Position numbers and translations under genes: made by a program. From Bacteroidota bacterium (GTDB lineage: Bacteria > Bacteroidota > Bacteroidia > Palsa-965): 64,000 nucleotides of DNA. The notes beneath the pieces were generated by a model that did no database searches, was not told the origin of the DNA, and saw only the letters and a program-made list of their open reading frames with translations. The stretch covers positions 62,001 to 126,000 of the forward strand of contig VBWE01000015.1 of NCBI GenBank assembly GCA_006218065.1. The letters run 5' to 3'. Position 1 is the stretch's first letter, and each line of letters starts with the position of its first letter. Below are positions 33,931 to 46,400 of the stretch, piece after piece.

Positions 33931-35877
33931 TTAACCCTGGAGCGATTGCAGGCGCTCGTTTATTTCCTGGTTGATCATTTCCGCAAATGCTTCCACGCTC
34001 ATCGTGCCTTTGTCGCCTTCACCCTGCTTGCGCACGGCTACGGTTCCTTCGGCGGCTTCTTTTTCACCGATGATAAGCATGTACGGCACTTTACGAAGTT
34101 CCGTGTCGCGGATCTTCTTGCCGATCTTCTCGTTGCGGTCGTCAACGAATCCGCGAATATCGTAATTTTTCAGCGAATCTAAAAGCGCGGAGGCGTGTTC
34201 GGAGTACTTCTCGCTGATGGGCAGGATACCCACCTGTTCCGGCGTAAGCCAGAGCGGGAACTTCCCGGCGCAATGCTCGATCAGCACGGCCACGAAACGC
34301 TCCATCGATCCGAACGGCGCGCGGTGGATCATCACAGGGCGGTGCTTCTGGTTGTCGGCGCCGGTGTATTCCAGCTCGAAACGCTCGGGCAGGTTATAGT
34401 CCACCTGGATCGTACCCAGCTGCCATTTCCGGCCGATGGCGTCCTTCACCATAAAGTCGAGCTTGGGGCCGTAGAAAGCCGCTTCGCCGTATTCGATCAC
34501 CGTGGTCAGTCCTTTTTTCGCGGCAGCGTCGATGATCGACTGTTCGGCGCGTTCCCAGTTCTCGTCCGAACCGATGTACTTGCTGCGGTCTTCTTTATCG
34601 CGCAGCGAAATCTGCGCGGTGAAATCGTGGAAATCGAGTGCGCGGAAAACGTACAGCACGATGTCGATCACTTTGCAGAATTCTTCGTTCACCTGTTCCG
34701 GCCGGCAGAAAAGGTGTGCATCGTCCTGCGTGAACCCGCGCACGCGCGTGAGTCCGTGCAGCTCACCGCTCTGCTCGTAACGGTACACCGTTCCGAATTC
34801 CGAAAAACGGATCGGCAGGTCTTTGTACGAACGCGGTTTGCTTTTATAAATCTCGCAGTGATGCGGGCAGTTCATCGGTTTCAGGAAAAATTCTTCTCCT
34901 TCGGCGGGCGTACGGATGGGCTGGAACGAATCCTTGCCGTATTTCTCGTAATGTCCCGACGTAATGTACAACTGCTTGTTGCCGATATGCGGCGTAACTA
35001 CAGGCTGGTAGCCGGCTTTCACCTGCGCTTTCTGGAGAAACTGCATGAGGCGTTCGCGCAGCGCGGCCCCGGCGGGAAGCCAGAGCGGCAGGCCCATGCC
35101 CACTTTTTCGGAGAAGGTGAACAGGTCGAGCTCGCGGCCCAGTTTACGGTGATCGCGTTTCTTGGCTTCTTCGAGCAGCACGAGGTATTCGTCGAGCTCT
35201 TTCTGCTTCGGGAAAGTGATGCCGTAAATGCGCGTGAGCTGTTTCCGTTTTTCGTCGCCGCGCCAGTATGCGCCCGCAATGTTGAGCAGTTTCACCGCTT
35301 TGATAAAACCGGTATTCGGAATATGCGGTCCGCGGCAGAGGTCGGTGAAATTACCCTGCTTGTAAAACGTGATCTGCCCGTCCTGCAAATCTTCGAGCAG
35401 TTCGAGCTTGTACGGATCTTCTTTCGCGCGGAAGTAACCGATGGCTTCGGCTTTGGAAATTTCTTCGCGGATGTACACGTTTTTCTGCTGCGCGAGTTCG
35501 AGCATTTTTTTCTCGACTTTCGGCAGGTCCTCGGGCGTGATTTTATGCTCGCCGAGATCGACGTCGTAATAAAAACCCGCTTCGATGGGCGGACCGATCC
35601 CGAATTTCACGCCGGGATAAAGGGCTTCGAGGGCTTCGGCGAGCAGGTGTGCCGACGAATGCCACATGGCTTCTTTTCCCTGGACATCGTTCCAGGTGAG
35701 CAGTACAACGGAGGCATCGGTTGGGATGGGACGCGTGGCATCCCATACCTGGCCGTTGACTTTTGCTGCTAATACGTTTCTTGCTAATCCTTCGCTGATG
35801 CTTTGAGCGATCTCGAGCGAACTGACGCCGGGCGCATATTGGCGCACCGAACCGTCGGGCAGAGTAATGTTGATCAT
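33931..35877 (-). CDS. thrS: Threonyl-tRNA synthetase
   Basis: A 648-residue protein of typical length. Domains in order are an N-terminal TGS domain ([20 protein letters not shown]), an editing domain (about 65-225, with [12 protein letters not shown]), the class II catalytic core (about 240-535, [17 protein letters not shown] holding a zinc ligand Cys and His, [19 protein letters not shown] and [15 protein letters not shown]) and an anticodon-binding domain (about 545-648). It charges tRNA-Thr and edits Ser-tRNA-Thr. It is the first gene of thrS-infC, with 18 bp between them. No T-box-like leader was found. Confidence 0.98.
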   Translation of the reverse strand: MINITLPDGSVRQYAPGVSSLEIAQSISEGLARNVLAAKVNGQVWDATRPIPTDASVVLLTWNDVQGKEAMWHSSAHLLAEALEALYPGVKFGIGPPIEAGFYYDVDLGEHKITPEDLPKVEKKMLELAQQKNVYIREEISKAEAIGYFRAKEDPYKLELLEDLQDGQITFYKQGNFTDLCRGPHIPNTGFIKAVKLLNIAGAYWRGDEKRKQLTRIYGITFPKQKELDEYLVLLEEAKKRDHRKLGRELDLFTFSEKVGMGLPLWLPAGAALRERLMQFLQKAQVKAGYQPVVTPHIGNKQLYITSGHYEKYGKDSFQPIRTPAEGEEFFLKPMNCPHHCEIYKSKPRSYKDLPIRFSEFGTVYRYEQSGELHGLTRVRGFTQDDAHLFCRPEQVNEEFCKVIDIVLYVFRALDFHDFTAQISLRDKEDRSKYIGSDENWERAEQSIIDAAAKKGLTTVIEYGEAAFYGPKLDFMVKDAIGRKWQLGTIQVDYNLPERFELEYTGADNQKHRPVMIHRAPFGSMERFVAVLIEHCAGKFPLWLTPEQVGILPISEKYSEHASALLDSLKNYDIRGFVDDRNEKIGKKIRDTELRKVPYMLIIGEKEAAEGTVAVRKQGEGDKGTMSVEAFAEMINQEINERLQSLQG

Positions 35878-35923
35878 ATGTTTTTATGCCTGCATACAAC
35901 GCAGGGCTGCTTGTTGTGAGGGG

Positions 35924-35931
35924 CGAAGGTA
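35924..35931 (-). promoter_or_regulatory. Possible thrS -7 promoter box (TACCTTCG)
   Basis: Seven of eight positions match TANNTTTG, about 45 bp before the thrS ATG. Confidence 0.25.
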
Positions 35932-35978
35932 GGGAAAAAGAAAGAGAATATGTTAGAATATCAAAATCTGAATTGTGG

Positions 35979-36323
35979 CTACCAGCCATCAAAAATGGCC
36001 GTTACAATATGTTCTTTGCCCATCAATGCCTGTAGAGATGCCGCAATAGTCTCGATCTTTTCAAGATCATTTTCTTTTGCAAAATCGAATGTTTCCTGTT
36101 CGTCTTCGTCTCCAAACCAGTATTCGCTGAGGATAACGACGAGTGAGGATCCGTTGCTATCAACATCCATTATTTTGAATAGAAAGGATTCTCCAAGAGC
36201 ATCCGAAAACTGATTCTCTTTTTTGATTTTATCAACAGCGTTTCGAAACAACCTGATTTCTTCCGCCGTAAGTTTTGTTTGGCTAATCGTTTTCAATTCG
36301 ATCAGTGCTCCAAAGTCGCTCAT
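35979..36323 (-). CDS. Small acidic protein of unknown function
   Basis: A 114-residue soluble, acidic protein starting MSDFGALIELKTISQTKLT and ending HIVTAIFDGW. It has an N-terminal helical region and a strand SLVVILSEYWFGDEDEQETF. No family is recognised; the acidic character and Trp-ending C-terminus are reminiscent of immunity or antitoxin proteins, which is only an impression. Its DNA is visibly AT-richer than the flanking thrS and SRPBCC genes. It is followed upstream on the same strand by a 72-residue antitoxin-like protein, 41 bp away. Confidence 0.75.
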   Translation of the reverse strand: MSDFGALIELKTISQTKLTAEEIRLFRNAVDKIKKENQFSDALGESFLFKIMDVDSNGSSLVVILSEYWFGDEDEQETFDFAKENDLEKIETIAASLQALMGKEHIVTAIFDGW

Positions 36324-36364
36324 TGTATTGTTCTTTTACTATCTGATGAGTGTGAAAAGGTATT

Positions 36365-36583
36365 TCAAATATCCTCAAGATCGTCTTGGTCTTTCAGTCG
36401 ACCTACCTTATTAATAATTCTGCAAATTCTTTGAAGCCGCAACGGAATGCCTTTATGTAATTCCATATATTGTTGACGCAACAACTCTATTGCAGCCAAA
36501 CGTTCTTGTGGCGTCTTGCTATACCAATATGCATAATCAGATTGTTTATCCTTAAGCCGTACTATCTTCAGGACTTTGTCCAT
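36365..36583 (-). CDS. Small antitoxin-like protein
   Basis: A 72-residue protein: MDKVLKIVRLKDKQSDYAYW, then YSKTPQERLAAIELLRQQYM and LRLQRICRIINK. The pattern D[FY]xxWxxxxPxERLxxxExLRxxY...QRxxR is, from memory, that of a small protein usually encoded beside a nucleotidyltransferase in toxin-antitoxin-like pairs. No nucleotidyltransferase gene is present here; the neighbour is the unknown 114-residue protein. It may be an orphan remnant or be paired with that protein. The AT-rich DNA suggests acquisition. Confidence 0.72.
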   Translation of the reverse strand: MDKVLKIVRLKDKQSDYAYWYSKTPQERLAAIELLRQQYMELHKGIPLRLQRICRIINKVGRLKDQDDLEDI

Positions 36584-36601
36584 GTATTAAAAATACTAAA
36601 A

Positions 36602-37060
36602 TTAATTGGCCTTTCCCTCCGCCAACCCCTTAATCACCCTATTCCTCTCTTCCAAAAACCGCGTCATATATTTCTTCAAAACAAACCGGTCAAAAATCCA
36701 ACCGATAAACCAAAACGGTACTTCATACCTGAAATCATCGTGCATAAACGTCGTGCCGTTTTTCTCTTCAAACCGGTGCGTATGAAACATACTCTTGAAT
36801 GCGCCTTTCAGCATCTGGTCGCTGAAAGAATGCGGCCTGTCCATCGTCGTGATTTTCACCTGCAGCTTTTGCCGGATACCGAAATGCCGCGCTTCCCAGG
36901 TAATTTCATCATGCAGTTCGCAAAGCCCGGCGGTTCGCCCGGCCACCACACGCTCGCCGGTTTGCTTCGTCGAAAGCATGTGTACATCCACATCGCGCGA
37001 CAGGTCGAAACATTTTTCGATCGGGGCGTTTATTACAGTCGTCAGGCGAATTTCCGTCAT
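36602..37060 (-). CDS. SRPBCC-fold (polyketide cyclase/dehydrase-like) protein
   Basis: A 152-residue protein opening MTEIRLTTVINAPIEKCFDL, the typical strand and 'APIEKxFD' start of SRPBCC hydrophobic-ligand-binding proteins. The rest is an antiparallel sheet (GRTAGLCELHDEITWEARHF, TTFMHDDFRYEVPF) and a long C-terminal helix with RNRVIKGLAEGKAN. It most resembles cyclase/dehydrase or START-type proteins annotated as SRPBCC. Ligand and role are unknown. It is cytoplasmic, and a weak word-like repeat lies upstream. Confidence 0.88.
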   Translation of the reverse strand: MTEIRLTTVINAPIEKCFDLSRDVDVHMLSTKQTGERVVAGRTAGLCELHDEITWEARHFGIRQKLQVKITTMDRPHSFSDQMLKGAFKSMFHTHRFEEKNGTTFMHDDFRYEVPFWFIGWIFDRFVLKKYMTRFLEERNRVIKGLAEGKAN

Positions 37061-37065
37061 TTAAA

Positions 37066-37165
37066 AAGTCTCATGTTTTATGTTTAAAGTTTCAGGTTTG
37101 TCCATATAAAACTTGAAACATTAGACATGAAACCTTGAACATTAGACGTTAAACCTACAACTTTA
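37066..37165. repeat. Weak word-like repeat, GTCTAATGTTTCAAG type
   Basis: The left words AAAAGTCTCATGTTTTATG and AAAGTTTCAGGTTT oppose AAACTTGAAACATTAGAC and ATGAAACCTTGAACATTAGAC. Pairing is imperfect. Architecture resembles the other intergenic elements here, but the arms are looser. It lies upstream of the SRPBCC gene and far from the adhesin start. Confidence 0.4.
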
Positions 37166-37385
37166 ATATAAGCGATATTATGGGGAAAAATGCGCATTAC
37201 CTAAATCCGGGAATAGATAAATCACGTAAATAAACAGACGAAACGGGTTCTTTGGATGGCACATTTCTATAACCCGGGAAGAACAGTTGCCGTATAAGGG
37301 GGTACACCTACTAAATACCTGTAACGGAACAGGCGCTCATTTTTTTCAAAACATCATCGTTTGTGGTCTTCCGGCCACAAGTAAA
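37166..37385. other. Spacer upstream of the giant adhesin gene
   Basis: AT-rich DNA with no reading frame, RNA or clear repeat recognised. With the repeat before it and the promoter after it, it fills the 396-bp gap between divergent genes and probably holds regulatory sites of the adhesin. Confidence 0.45.
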
Positions 37386-37393
37386 TAGTTTTG
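37386..37393 (+). promoter_or_regulatory. Putative adhesin -7 promoter box (TAGTTTTG)
   Basis: A perfect TANNTTTG match 63 bp before the start codon, with a TTTG 22 bp upstream as a possible -33. Confidence 0.45.
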
Positions 37394-37456
37394 CCCTTTT
37401 ACTACAGGGGATGCAGTTGGCTTTAAATTCTGCATTGTCCACTTAATTACTGGTCT

Positions 37457-40400
37457 ATGAAAAGAATTCTACTCTTCCTGCTGGCTTCGTTTTCTTTTCT
37501 GACTTCCGCAAAAGCCACGCACATTGTAGGCGGTACGCTTACGTATGTTTACAACGGCGGTTCGAGTTATACCTTTACATTGAAACTTTTCCGCGATTGT
37601 TCTGGCGGAACAGCGGCGTTTCCGAATACTGTGACCATTACAGTAGCGGGATATAACGGGGCCACGTTTGCGCCTTCCCGCGATTTTACGATGGCCCTGG
37701 GACCGGTTACGCTGGTTCCCTCCAACCTCGATACCTGCGCTGCTCCGCCGAATCCCATTCCCTGCGTGGAAGAAGGACTTTATACCACCACGGTTACCAA
37801 TCTTCCTCCGAACCCCGGCGGATACCATTGTTACTACGATGTTTGCTGCCGTAACCTGACCACTACCAACATTGACGCCAGTTGCAACTGTATCGGCGCA
37901 ACGGTTTCTACCGATATTCCCGGCCCGACGATGATCTGGCTGGAAGATTTTACACTGGCAAACGGTACTACGGTCGATGCCGGTGCAACGGCCTGGACGC
38001 GCACCCTCGGAACGCCAGCACCCGGTTATGCGCAGGTACAGAACAACCTGTTCGAAGTGCAGGGCGTGAATAACGCGCAGGCTACCTGGCTTTCGCAGCA
38101 GGTTAACATTTCCACATTCACCGCCGGTGCAAATCTCAGCGTGAGCCTTTCGGAAGCCGGTACGCTCGAAGCAAACGATTCCGTACTCACTTATTATAGT
38201 ATCAACTCGGGACCATTCCTCCCGTTTACGGTAAACGGGGCGATCGCGAATGATTTTACAAATGCGGTAGCTACTGCAGGACCGTTCATCGGCAATACCG
38301 TGCAGATCATGGTGCGCGTGCATTACGACGGCGCTTCACCCACTTCGGAATTGTATCGCTGGGATAATGTACAGGTAAGCGGCAACGATTTTATTTCGAA
38401 CAGCAGTCCTTCGTTCACCAACTTCCCGCCTTTGTTCCTCTGCCAGGGAACCCCGTTTACATTCAACCACGCAGCTACGGATGCCGACGGTGATTCGCTG
38501 GCGTATGGTTTTTATACGCCGTTCAACGACGTTGCACCGACTTATGCGAACAACGTGATCAGCTTCACACCGGTGACCTGGCTCGGCGGTTATTCCGCTA
38601 CCAACCCGCTCGGTGGTCCGCCGCTGACGATCAATCCCACAACCGGTTTGCTGAGTGGTACGCCGACGATTGTCGGCCAGTTCGTGGTCGGCATACTCGT
38701 GCGTGAATACCGGAACGGTGTGCTGATCAATACCGTTTACCGCGATTTCCAGTTCAACGTGGTTTTCTGTCCCCCGCCTGCGCAGGCGCTTATCGTGCCG
38801 AGCGGTGTGATCAATGCCTGCGGCGGGGTCGTGGTGAATTTTCCGAACAACAGTTCCGTGAGCGCGAATAACTGGTTCTGGAATTTCGGCGACGGTTCGA
38901 CGCTTGCCGATACATCCAACCTGCAGTATCCGACATATACGTACCCGAGCGTCGGTACATATACCGTTACGATGATCATCAACCGCGGAACACCCTGTGC
39001 GGATACTTCGTATGCAACCGTTTATGCAGGCTGGGTGGATGCCGATTTTACAAATAACGCGCCCGTGTGCGTCGGCAGTCCTGTGACGTTTACCAATACG
39101 ACCACATTCTCCAGCAACGCGACGATCACCGGCTGGAGCTGGGATTTCGGGGATTCGCAAACGTCCACCGCGCAAAGTCCCACGCATACTTACGGCAGCA
39201 GCGGAACATATACGGTACAGCTGATCGCCACGAGCAATATCGGCTGCATCGATACGATCTCGTATGTCATCACGATCAACCCGACGCCGACCGGAACACC
39301 GGCGAACAACGGCCCGCTATGCGCAGGAAGCACACTGAATCTTTCTACGCCCGCTGTTCCTGGGGCAACGTATGCGTGGACAGGACCGAACTCGTTTTCT
39401 TCTTCTGCGCAAAATCCGAGCATTGCCGGTATCACGCTGGCAGGAGCGGGGACATATTCACTGACTGTTACAGCTAACGGATGCACGAGCCCTGTCGCGA
39501 CTACAACAGTCGTGGTGAATCCCGCCCCGGCGGCTCCCACGGCATCGAGCAACAGCCCGATCTGCGTCGGTAGCACGCTCAATCTCACAGCAAGTAATAT
39601 TGTCGGCGCAACATATTCCTGGACGGGCCCGAACAGTTTTACTTCTTCCGCGCAAAACCCGAGCATCGCCGGCGCAACCCTGGCGGCAAGCGGGACGTAT
39701 TCCGTGACAGCAACGGTTTCAGGTTGCACGGGCCCTGCGGGAACAGTGACGGTTACCGTCAGCCCAATCCCGGCAACACCGACAGCTTCGAGTAACAGCC
39801 CGATCTGTGCAGGAAATACATTGAACCTCACGGCGAGTAATATTGTCGGCGCAACGTATTCCTGGACAGGTCCGAACAGTTTTACTTCATCCACGCAAAA
39901 TCCGAGCATCGCCGGCGCAACAGTTGCAGCGAGCGGTACATATTCCGTCACCGCAACGGTAGCCGGCTGCACAGGACTTGCAGGAACGGTGAATGTCACC
40001 GTCAGCCCGATTCCCGCCGCGCCGACAGCTTCGAGCAACAGCCCGATCTGCGCAGGAACTACGTTGAATCTCACCGCCAGCAATATTGTCGGCGCGACGT
40101 ATGCGTGGACCGGCCCGAACGGATTTACTTCATCAACGCAAAATCCGAGCATTGCCGGTGCAACAGTTGCAGCGTCCGGAACATATTCCGTTACCGCAAC
40201 AGTAGGCGGCTGCGCAGGACCGGCAGGTACGGTGAGTGTTACTGTAAATCCTGCACCGGCCGCACCGACAGCATCGAGCAACAGCCCGATCTGTGCAGGA
40301 AGCACGCTGAATCTCACCGCAAGTAATATTGTCGGCGCGACCTATTCGTGGACCGGCCCGAATAGTTTCACGTCTTCCACGCAAAACCCGAGCATCGCGG

Positions 40401-43400
40401 GTGCGACAACTGCAGCCAGCGGTACGTATTCCGTCACCGCAACAGTAGCCGGTTGTACAGGCATCGCAGGAACAGTTCTTGTAACGGTGAATGGAATTCC
40501 CGCCGCACCCACAGCATCGAGCAACAGCCCGATCTGCGCAGGAAGCACGCTGAACCTGACTGCCAGCAATATTGTCGGCGCGACGTATTCGTGGACAGGT
40601 CCGAATGGTTTTACATCTTCTTCACAAAACCCGAGCATCGTGGGTGCAACAGTTGCCGCGAGCGGAACATATTCTGTTACGGCAACGGTTGCCGGTTGCA
40701 CGGGAACTGCCGGTACGGTAGCGGTTACCGTCAACCCGATTCCTGCCGCGCCGGCCGCGTCGAGCAACAGCCCGATCTGCGCAGGAAGCACGCTGAACCT
40801 GTCGGCCAGCAATATCGTCGGTGCAACCTATTCGTGGACCGGGCCGAACCTGTTCCTGTCCACTTCGCAGAACCCGAGTATCGTAAATGCGACGACGGCA
40901 GCTACCGGAACATACTCAGTAACGGTTACCGTGAACGGCTGCAACAGCCCGGTAGCCACCACGGTGGTAACGGTGAATGCAATTCCTGCAACACCTGCGC
41001 CTGCAAGCAACAGCCCGATCTGCGTGGGACAAACACTGAACCTGACGACCAGCCCGGTAGTCGGTGCTACATATTCGTGGACGGGGCCGAACAGTTTTTC
41101 ATCGGCCGTTCAGAATCCGAGTATCGCAGGCGCAACAGTCGCCGCGAGCGGAACATATTCGCTGGTTGTTACCGTGAACGGCTGCAGCAGCTTAGCCGGA
41201 ACAGTAACCGTAACAGTGAATACACCGCCGGCTTCTCCCGCCGCAGCCAGCAACAGCCCGGTATGTACAGGAACGACATTAAATCTCACCGCAAGCCTGA
41301 TCGTGGGTGCGACGTATTCCTGGACAGGCCCGAATGGATTTACATCCACGCTGCAGAACCCGAACATCACGAACGTTACTGCAGCAGCAGCAGGAACATA
41401 TACCGTAACGGCCAACAACGGTTGTGCCAGCGCACCGGCTACGGTAACGGTGGTAGTGAACACCACACCCGCAGCGCCCACCGCGTCGAGCAACAGCCCG
41501 ATCTGCAACGGCAGCACACTCAACCTGAATGCAAGTAACGTGGTTGGTGCAACATATTCCTGGACGGGCCCGAACGGATTTACATCATCCACGCAAAATC
41601 CAAGTATCGTTGGAGCGACAACTGCGGCGAGCGGTACGTATTCCGTAACCGTTACACTCAACGGCTGTACAAGTCTTGCAGGAACCGTAGCCGTTTCAGT
41701 CAACCCGATCCCGGCCGCGCCCGCACCGTCGAGCAATAGCCCGGTGTGCACAGGCAACACACTCAGCCTCACGACCAGTGCGGTTGTCGGCGCTACGTAT
41801 TCCTGGACGGGTCCGAACGGATTTACATCTTCCGCACAGAATCCGAATATTGCGAACGTTACACTTGCAGCGAACGGAACGTATTCACTTACAGTTACTG
41901 TCCTGGGTTGCACCAGCAGCGCGGGAACTGTTTCAGTAACGGTTAATCCCACACCCGCAGCGCCCACCGCTTCGAGCAACAGCCCGATCTGCGACGGCAG
42001 CACGCTCAACCTGAACGCAAGCAACGTAGTCGGTGCAACCTATGCGTGGACAGGCCCGAACAGTTTTACCGATACGCAGCAAAATCCGAGCATCGTCGGC
42101 GCAACAACTGCAGCCAGCGGAACATATTCTGTAACCGTTACTGTTAACGGCTGCGTGAGCAGTGCGGGAACAGTAAGCGTAACAGTCAACCCGATTCCTG
42201 CTACGCCCGCACCGGGAACGAACAGCCCGGTTTGCGTAGGACAAACGCTGAACTTCACGACCAATGCAGTTGTCGGCGCGACGTATTCGTGGAGCGGCCC
42301 GAACGGATTCTCATCTGCTGCGCAAAATCCAAGCATCCCCGGCGCAACAAGCGCAGCCAGCGGAACATACTCGCTGATTATAACCGTGAACGGTTGTTCG
42401 AGTATTGCCGGAACGGTGAATGCAACCGTGAATTCCACACCGATGACGCCCGTAGCTTCCGGCACAAGCCCGGTTTGCGAGGGAAGCACATTGCAGTTAT
42501 CGGCAGATACGATTCCTGGTGCAACCTATTCGTGGACTGGTCCGAACGGATTTACTTCTACGCTGCAGAACCCGGCGATTATAAACGTGACACTTGCGGC
42601 GGCCGGAACGTACACGGTTGTAGCCAATAACGGTTGCGCAAGTGTTCCCGCTACGGTGACAATTACCGTCAACCCGACGCCTGCCACTCCTGCGGCCGGA
42701 GCAAACACACCGCTTTGCGCAGGATCGACGCTGAACCTCACGACCGGTGCTGTTGTCGGTGCAACCTATTCGTGGACCGGTCCAAACGGTTTCTCGGCAT
42801 CCACGCAAAACACATCCATTCCAAATGCTACTCCTGCCGAAGCGGGAACATATTCGGTAACAGTAACTGTAAACGGTTGCACCAGCATAGCCGGAACAGT
42901 AACCGTCGTAATCGATTCATCAGCCATCGTTGCCGCGGGAACCGATCAGACGATCTGCGCAAACAATGCATCGGTGCCGCTGTCGGCCAGTTCGAGCACG
43001 GGCGCCGGCACATGGGCAAGTTCCGGAAGCGGCACATTCGTACCGAATAATACGACACCGAATGCCACGTATAATCCGAGCAGCGCCGATACGGCCGCAG
43101 GATCAGTTACACTCACATTTACATCCTCCAACAACGGAGCCTGCGCCCCGGTCAGCGATCAACTGGTGATTACCATCACCGATGCGCCGACTGTGAGCGC
43201 AGGCACCGACCAAACGGTTTGTGCGAATAACGCGGTTGTAACACTTGGCGGTTCGTTTACAATTTCCACCGGCGCAAGCTGGTCGAGTTCGGGCGGCGGA
43301 ACATTCGCGCCTTCGAATACGGCGATGAACGCTACGTATACACCCGACGCTGCGGACACGGCTGCAGGAACAGTAACGATTTACCTTTCAAGCACCGGTA

Positions 43401-46400
43401 ACGGACTTTGCCTCGCAGCGCTGGATTCGATGATCATCACGATCACGGATGCGCCGGTGGCGAATGCGGGAGGCAATACTTCCGTGTGCATCAACAATCC
43501 GAACGTTTCACTCAATGGAACATCGAGTACCGGAACCGGAACCTGGAGCACCAGCGGCAGCGGTTCGTTTACGCCGAGCGTGAACAGTCTGACCGCTACT
43601 TACACGCCGAGTCCTGCGGATCTTGCATCGGGTTCCGTACTGATTTTCCTGAACACGACGAACAACGGAAACTGCCTCAGCGAACAGGATACCATGACGG
43701 TAACGTTCGCGCAGCCTCCGACAGTAACCGCAGGAAACGACGTAACGGTTTGCGCGAACAATGCGGCCGTTGTACTTACCGGAACATCCACCACCGGCAG
43801 CGGCACGTGGACAAGTTCAGGCAGCGGCACGTTTACACCGAATCCGAACACGCTCAACGCTACTTATAATCCGAGTCCGGCCGATACTGCGGCAGGTACT
43901 GTTACGCTCACGCTGACGAGTACGAACAACGGCGGATGTCTTGCCGTGATCGATCAACTGGTTGTAACGATTACCGATGCACCGACTGCTGTTGCAGGCG
44001 CCGATCAAACCATCTGCGCGAATAATGCGACGCTTTCGCTGAACGGTTCGGTTGTACTTGCAACAGGCGGCACCTGGAGCACGACCGGCAGCGGAACATT
44101 CTCGCCGTCGAACACGGCGCTGAACGCGACATATACCGCCAGTGCAGCGGATACTGCGGCCGGCAGCGTGATGATCATTCTTTCCACGACAGGAAACGGA
44201 CTCTGCAACGCAGCAACGGATACGATGCTGGTAACGATAACCGATGCGCCGAACGTAAATGCGGGACCGGATATTATTTCCTGTCTTAGCAACCCGAATA
44301 CGCCGCTGAACGCCATGTCGACAACAGGTTCCGGAACGTGGACCACCTCGGGGAGCGGTACGTTCTCGCCCAATGCGAATACGCTGAATGCCACGTATAT
44401 TCCAAGCACGGCGGATACCACAGCAGGTTCCGTAACCCTGATCTTCACTTCGACCGGTAACGGAAACTGTCTCGCCGAAAGTGATACGCTGCTTCTCCAG
44501 TTCGCCCCGGTGCCTGTAGTTACCACGGGCGCGGATCAAACCGTATGCGCGAATAATGCGACAGTGCTTTTGTCGGCTACATCGAGCACGGGCAGCGGCA
44601 TCTGGACCAGCAGCGGCAGCGGAACATTCACGCCGAACAATACGACGTTCAACGCTACGTATATTCCGAGTAACGCCGATACCGCTGCGGGAACGGTTAC
44701 ACTGACCTTCACGGCAACAAACGCCTGCACGCCGGTTTCGCAGAACGTGATTATTACGATCACGCCCGCGCCGTTCGTGGATGCAGGTCCCGCGTTGTTT
44801 ACCTGCGCGAATAATCCCGACGCAGCCATCAGCGCTGTGGTGAGCGGAGGATCGACTTCCGGCACCTGGACCAGTTCGGGCAGCGGAACATTTATGCCGG
44901 ACAACAGCAGCCTGAACGTAACCTATTCGCCGAGCGTACCGGATATCATCGCGGGAAGCGTAACGCCGCCCAGCGCCAATGCGGGAACCGATCTTGTGGC
45001 CTGCGCGAATAATCCTGTGCAACTGAACGGAACCATTACAGCAGGTAACGGAACCGGAATCTGGACCACGCCGAACGGATCGGGAACATTCTCGCCTTCG
45101 GATACCACGCTGAATGCGTTTTATACGCCGGTGAATGCGGATACTTCCGTCAGCCCGGTGATGCTGATTCTTACGTCGACGAATAACGGCGGATGTTTCC
45201 CCGCGGCGGATACGATGTACATCCAGGTGAACCCGGGACCGGAAGTAATCGCCGGCGCCGATGTACAGGTTTGTTCGAACAACGCGAACGTCTCGCTGAA
45301 CGGTTCGGTGATCATTGCCACAGGCGGTGTATGGACGACGGGCGGCGCGGGAACTTTCCTGCCCGACAGTGTAACGATGAACGCGACGTATGTTCCGGAC
45401 ACATCGGATATTTCCGCAGGAGCGGTTACGCTTTATCTCACGTCAACCGGAAACGGTTTGTGCAACGCGGTTGTCGATAGTATGCTCGTTACGTTTACAC
45501 CTTCACCGGTTGTGAACGCGGGATCATCGCTTATCGTGTGCACGGGAACCGGATCGGTTTCGCTCGGCGGCACGATCACCGGCGGCGCCACAACCGGTTT
45601 GTGGACTACGGGCGGCGACGGTACATTCTCGCCGAACGATTCGACGCTGAACGCCACGTACACATTTGGTACTGCGGATACGACTGCAGGAACAGTTACG
45701 CTTTACCTCGCATCAACGAACAACGGGAACTGTCTTGCAGAAAGCGACAGCATCACGATCACGATCACACCGATACCGGCATCGATCGCCGGAAATGACA
45801 CGACTGTTTGCATCAACAGCAGTGGGTTCGCGCTCAACGGGCAGATCCTCGGCGGATCGGGAACAGGCGTGTGGTCCACTTCGGGCGACGGAACTTTTGT
45901 GCCTGACAGCGCCGCACTGAATGCAACGTATATCCCGGGACCTGCCGATACGAGTGCAGGCACGGTGATGCTGATACTCGCTGCAAGCAATGCCTGTTTG
46001 CCCGCGCTGGATACGGTGATCCTTACGTTTGCTCCTGCGCCGGTTGTCGCTGCGGGAGCGGATGCGCTCATCTGCGCAGGCGAACCTGTTCCGCTGAACG
46101 GTTCGGCTTCCAATTCGGGAAGCATACAATGGTTCACCAGCGGCAACGGTGTTTTTGTTCCGTCGGATACAGTACTCAATGCCACGTACATTCCGGGCAC
46201 GGCGGATACGACAGCAGGCAGTGTGATCATTACACTGACTTCTTCGGGTAATGCATTCTGCAGCGCGATATCGGATTCGATGGTGATCACGATCAACACG
46301 AAACCGAATGCGGCGTTTGCAAGCGGGCCGGCCTGCATGAACGCAGCCGTACTGTTTACCGACCAGTCTTCGGTTACGCTGGGCAATATCACCGCGTGGC

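Noticed and set aside
34195-35772. 525-codon plus-strand frame opposite thrS
   Set aside because: It is wholly antisense to a well-conserved gene and has no family features.
39190-40317. Long minus-strand reading frames through the adhesin repeats
   Set aside because: They follow the repeat period, mirror the plus-strand gene and encode low-complexity Val/Thr/Pro-rich strings with no start signals; they are shadows.
39281-46300. CRISPR-like array
   Set aside because: Repeats are 243-260 bp, in frame and coding, without spacers or cas genes.
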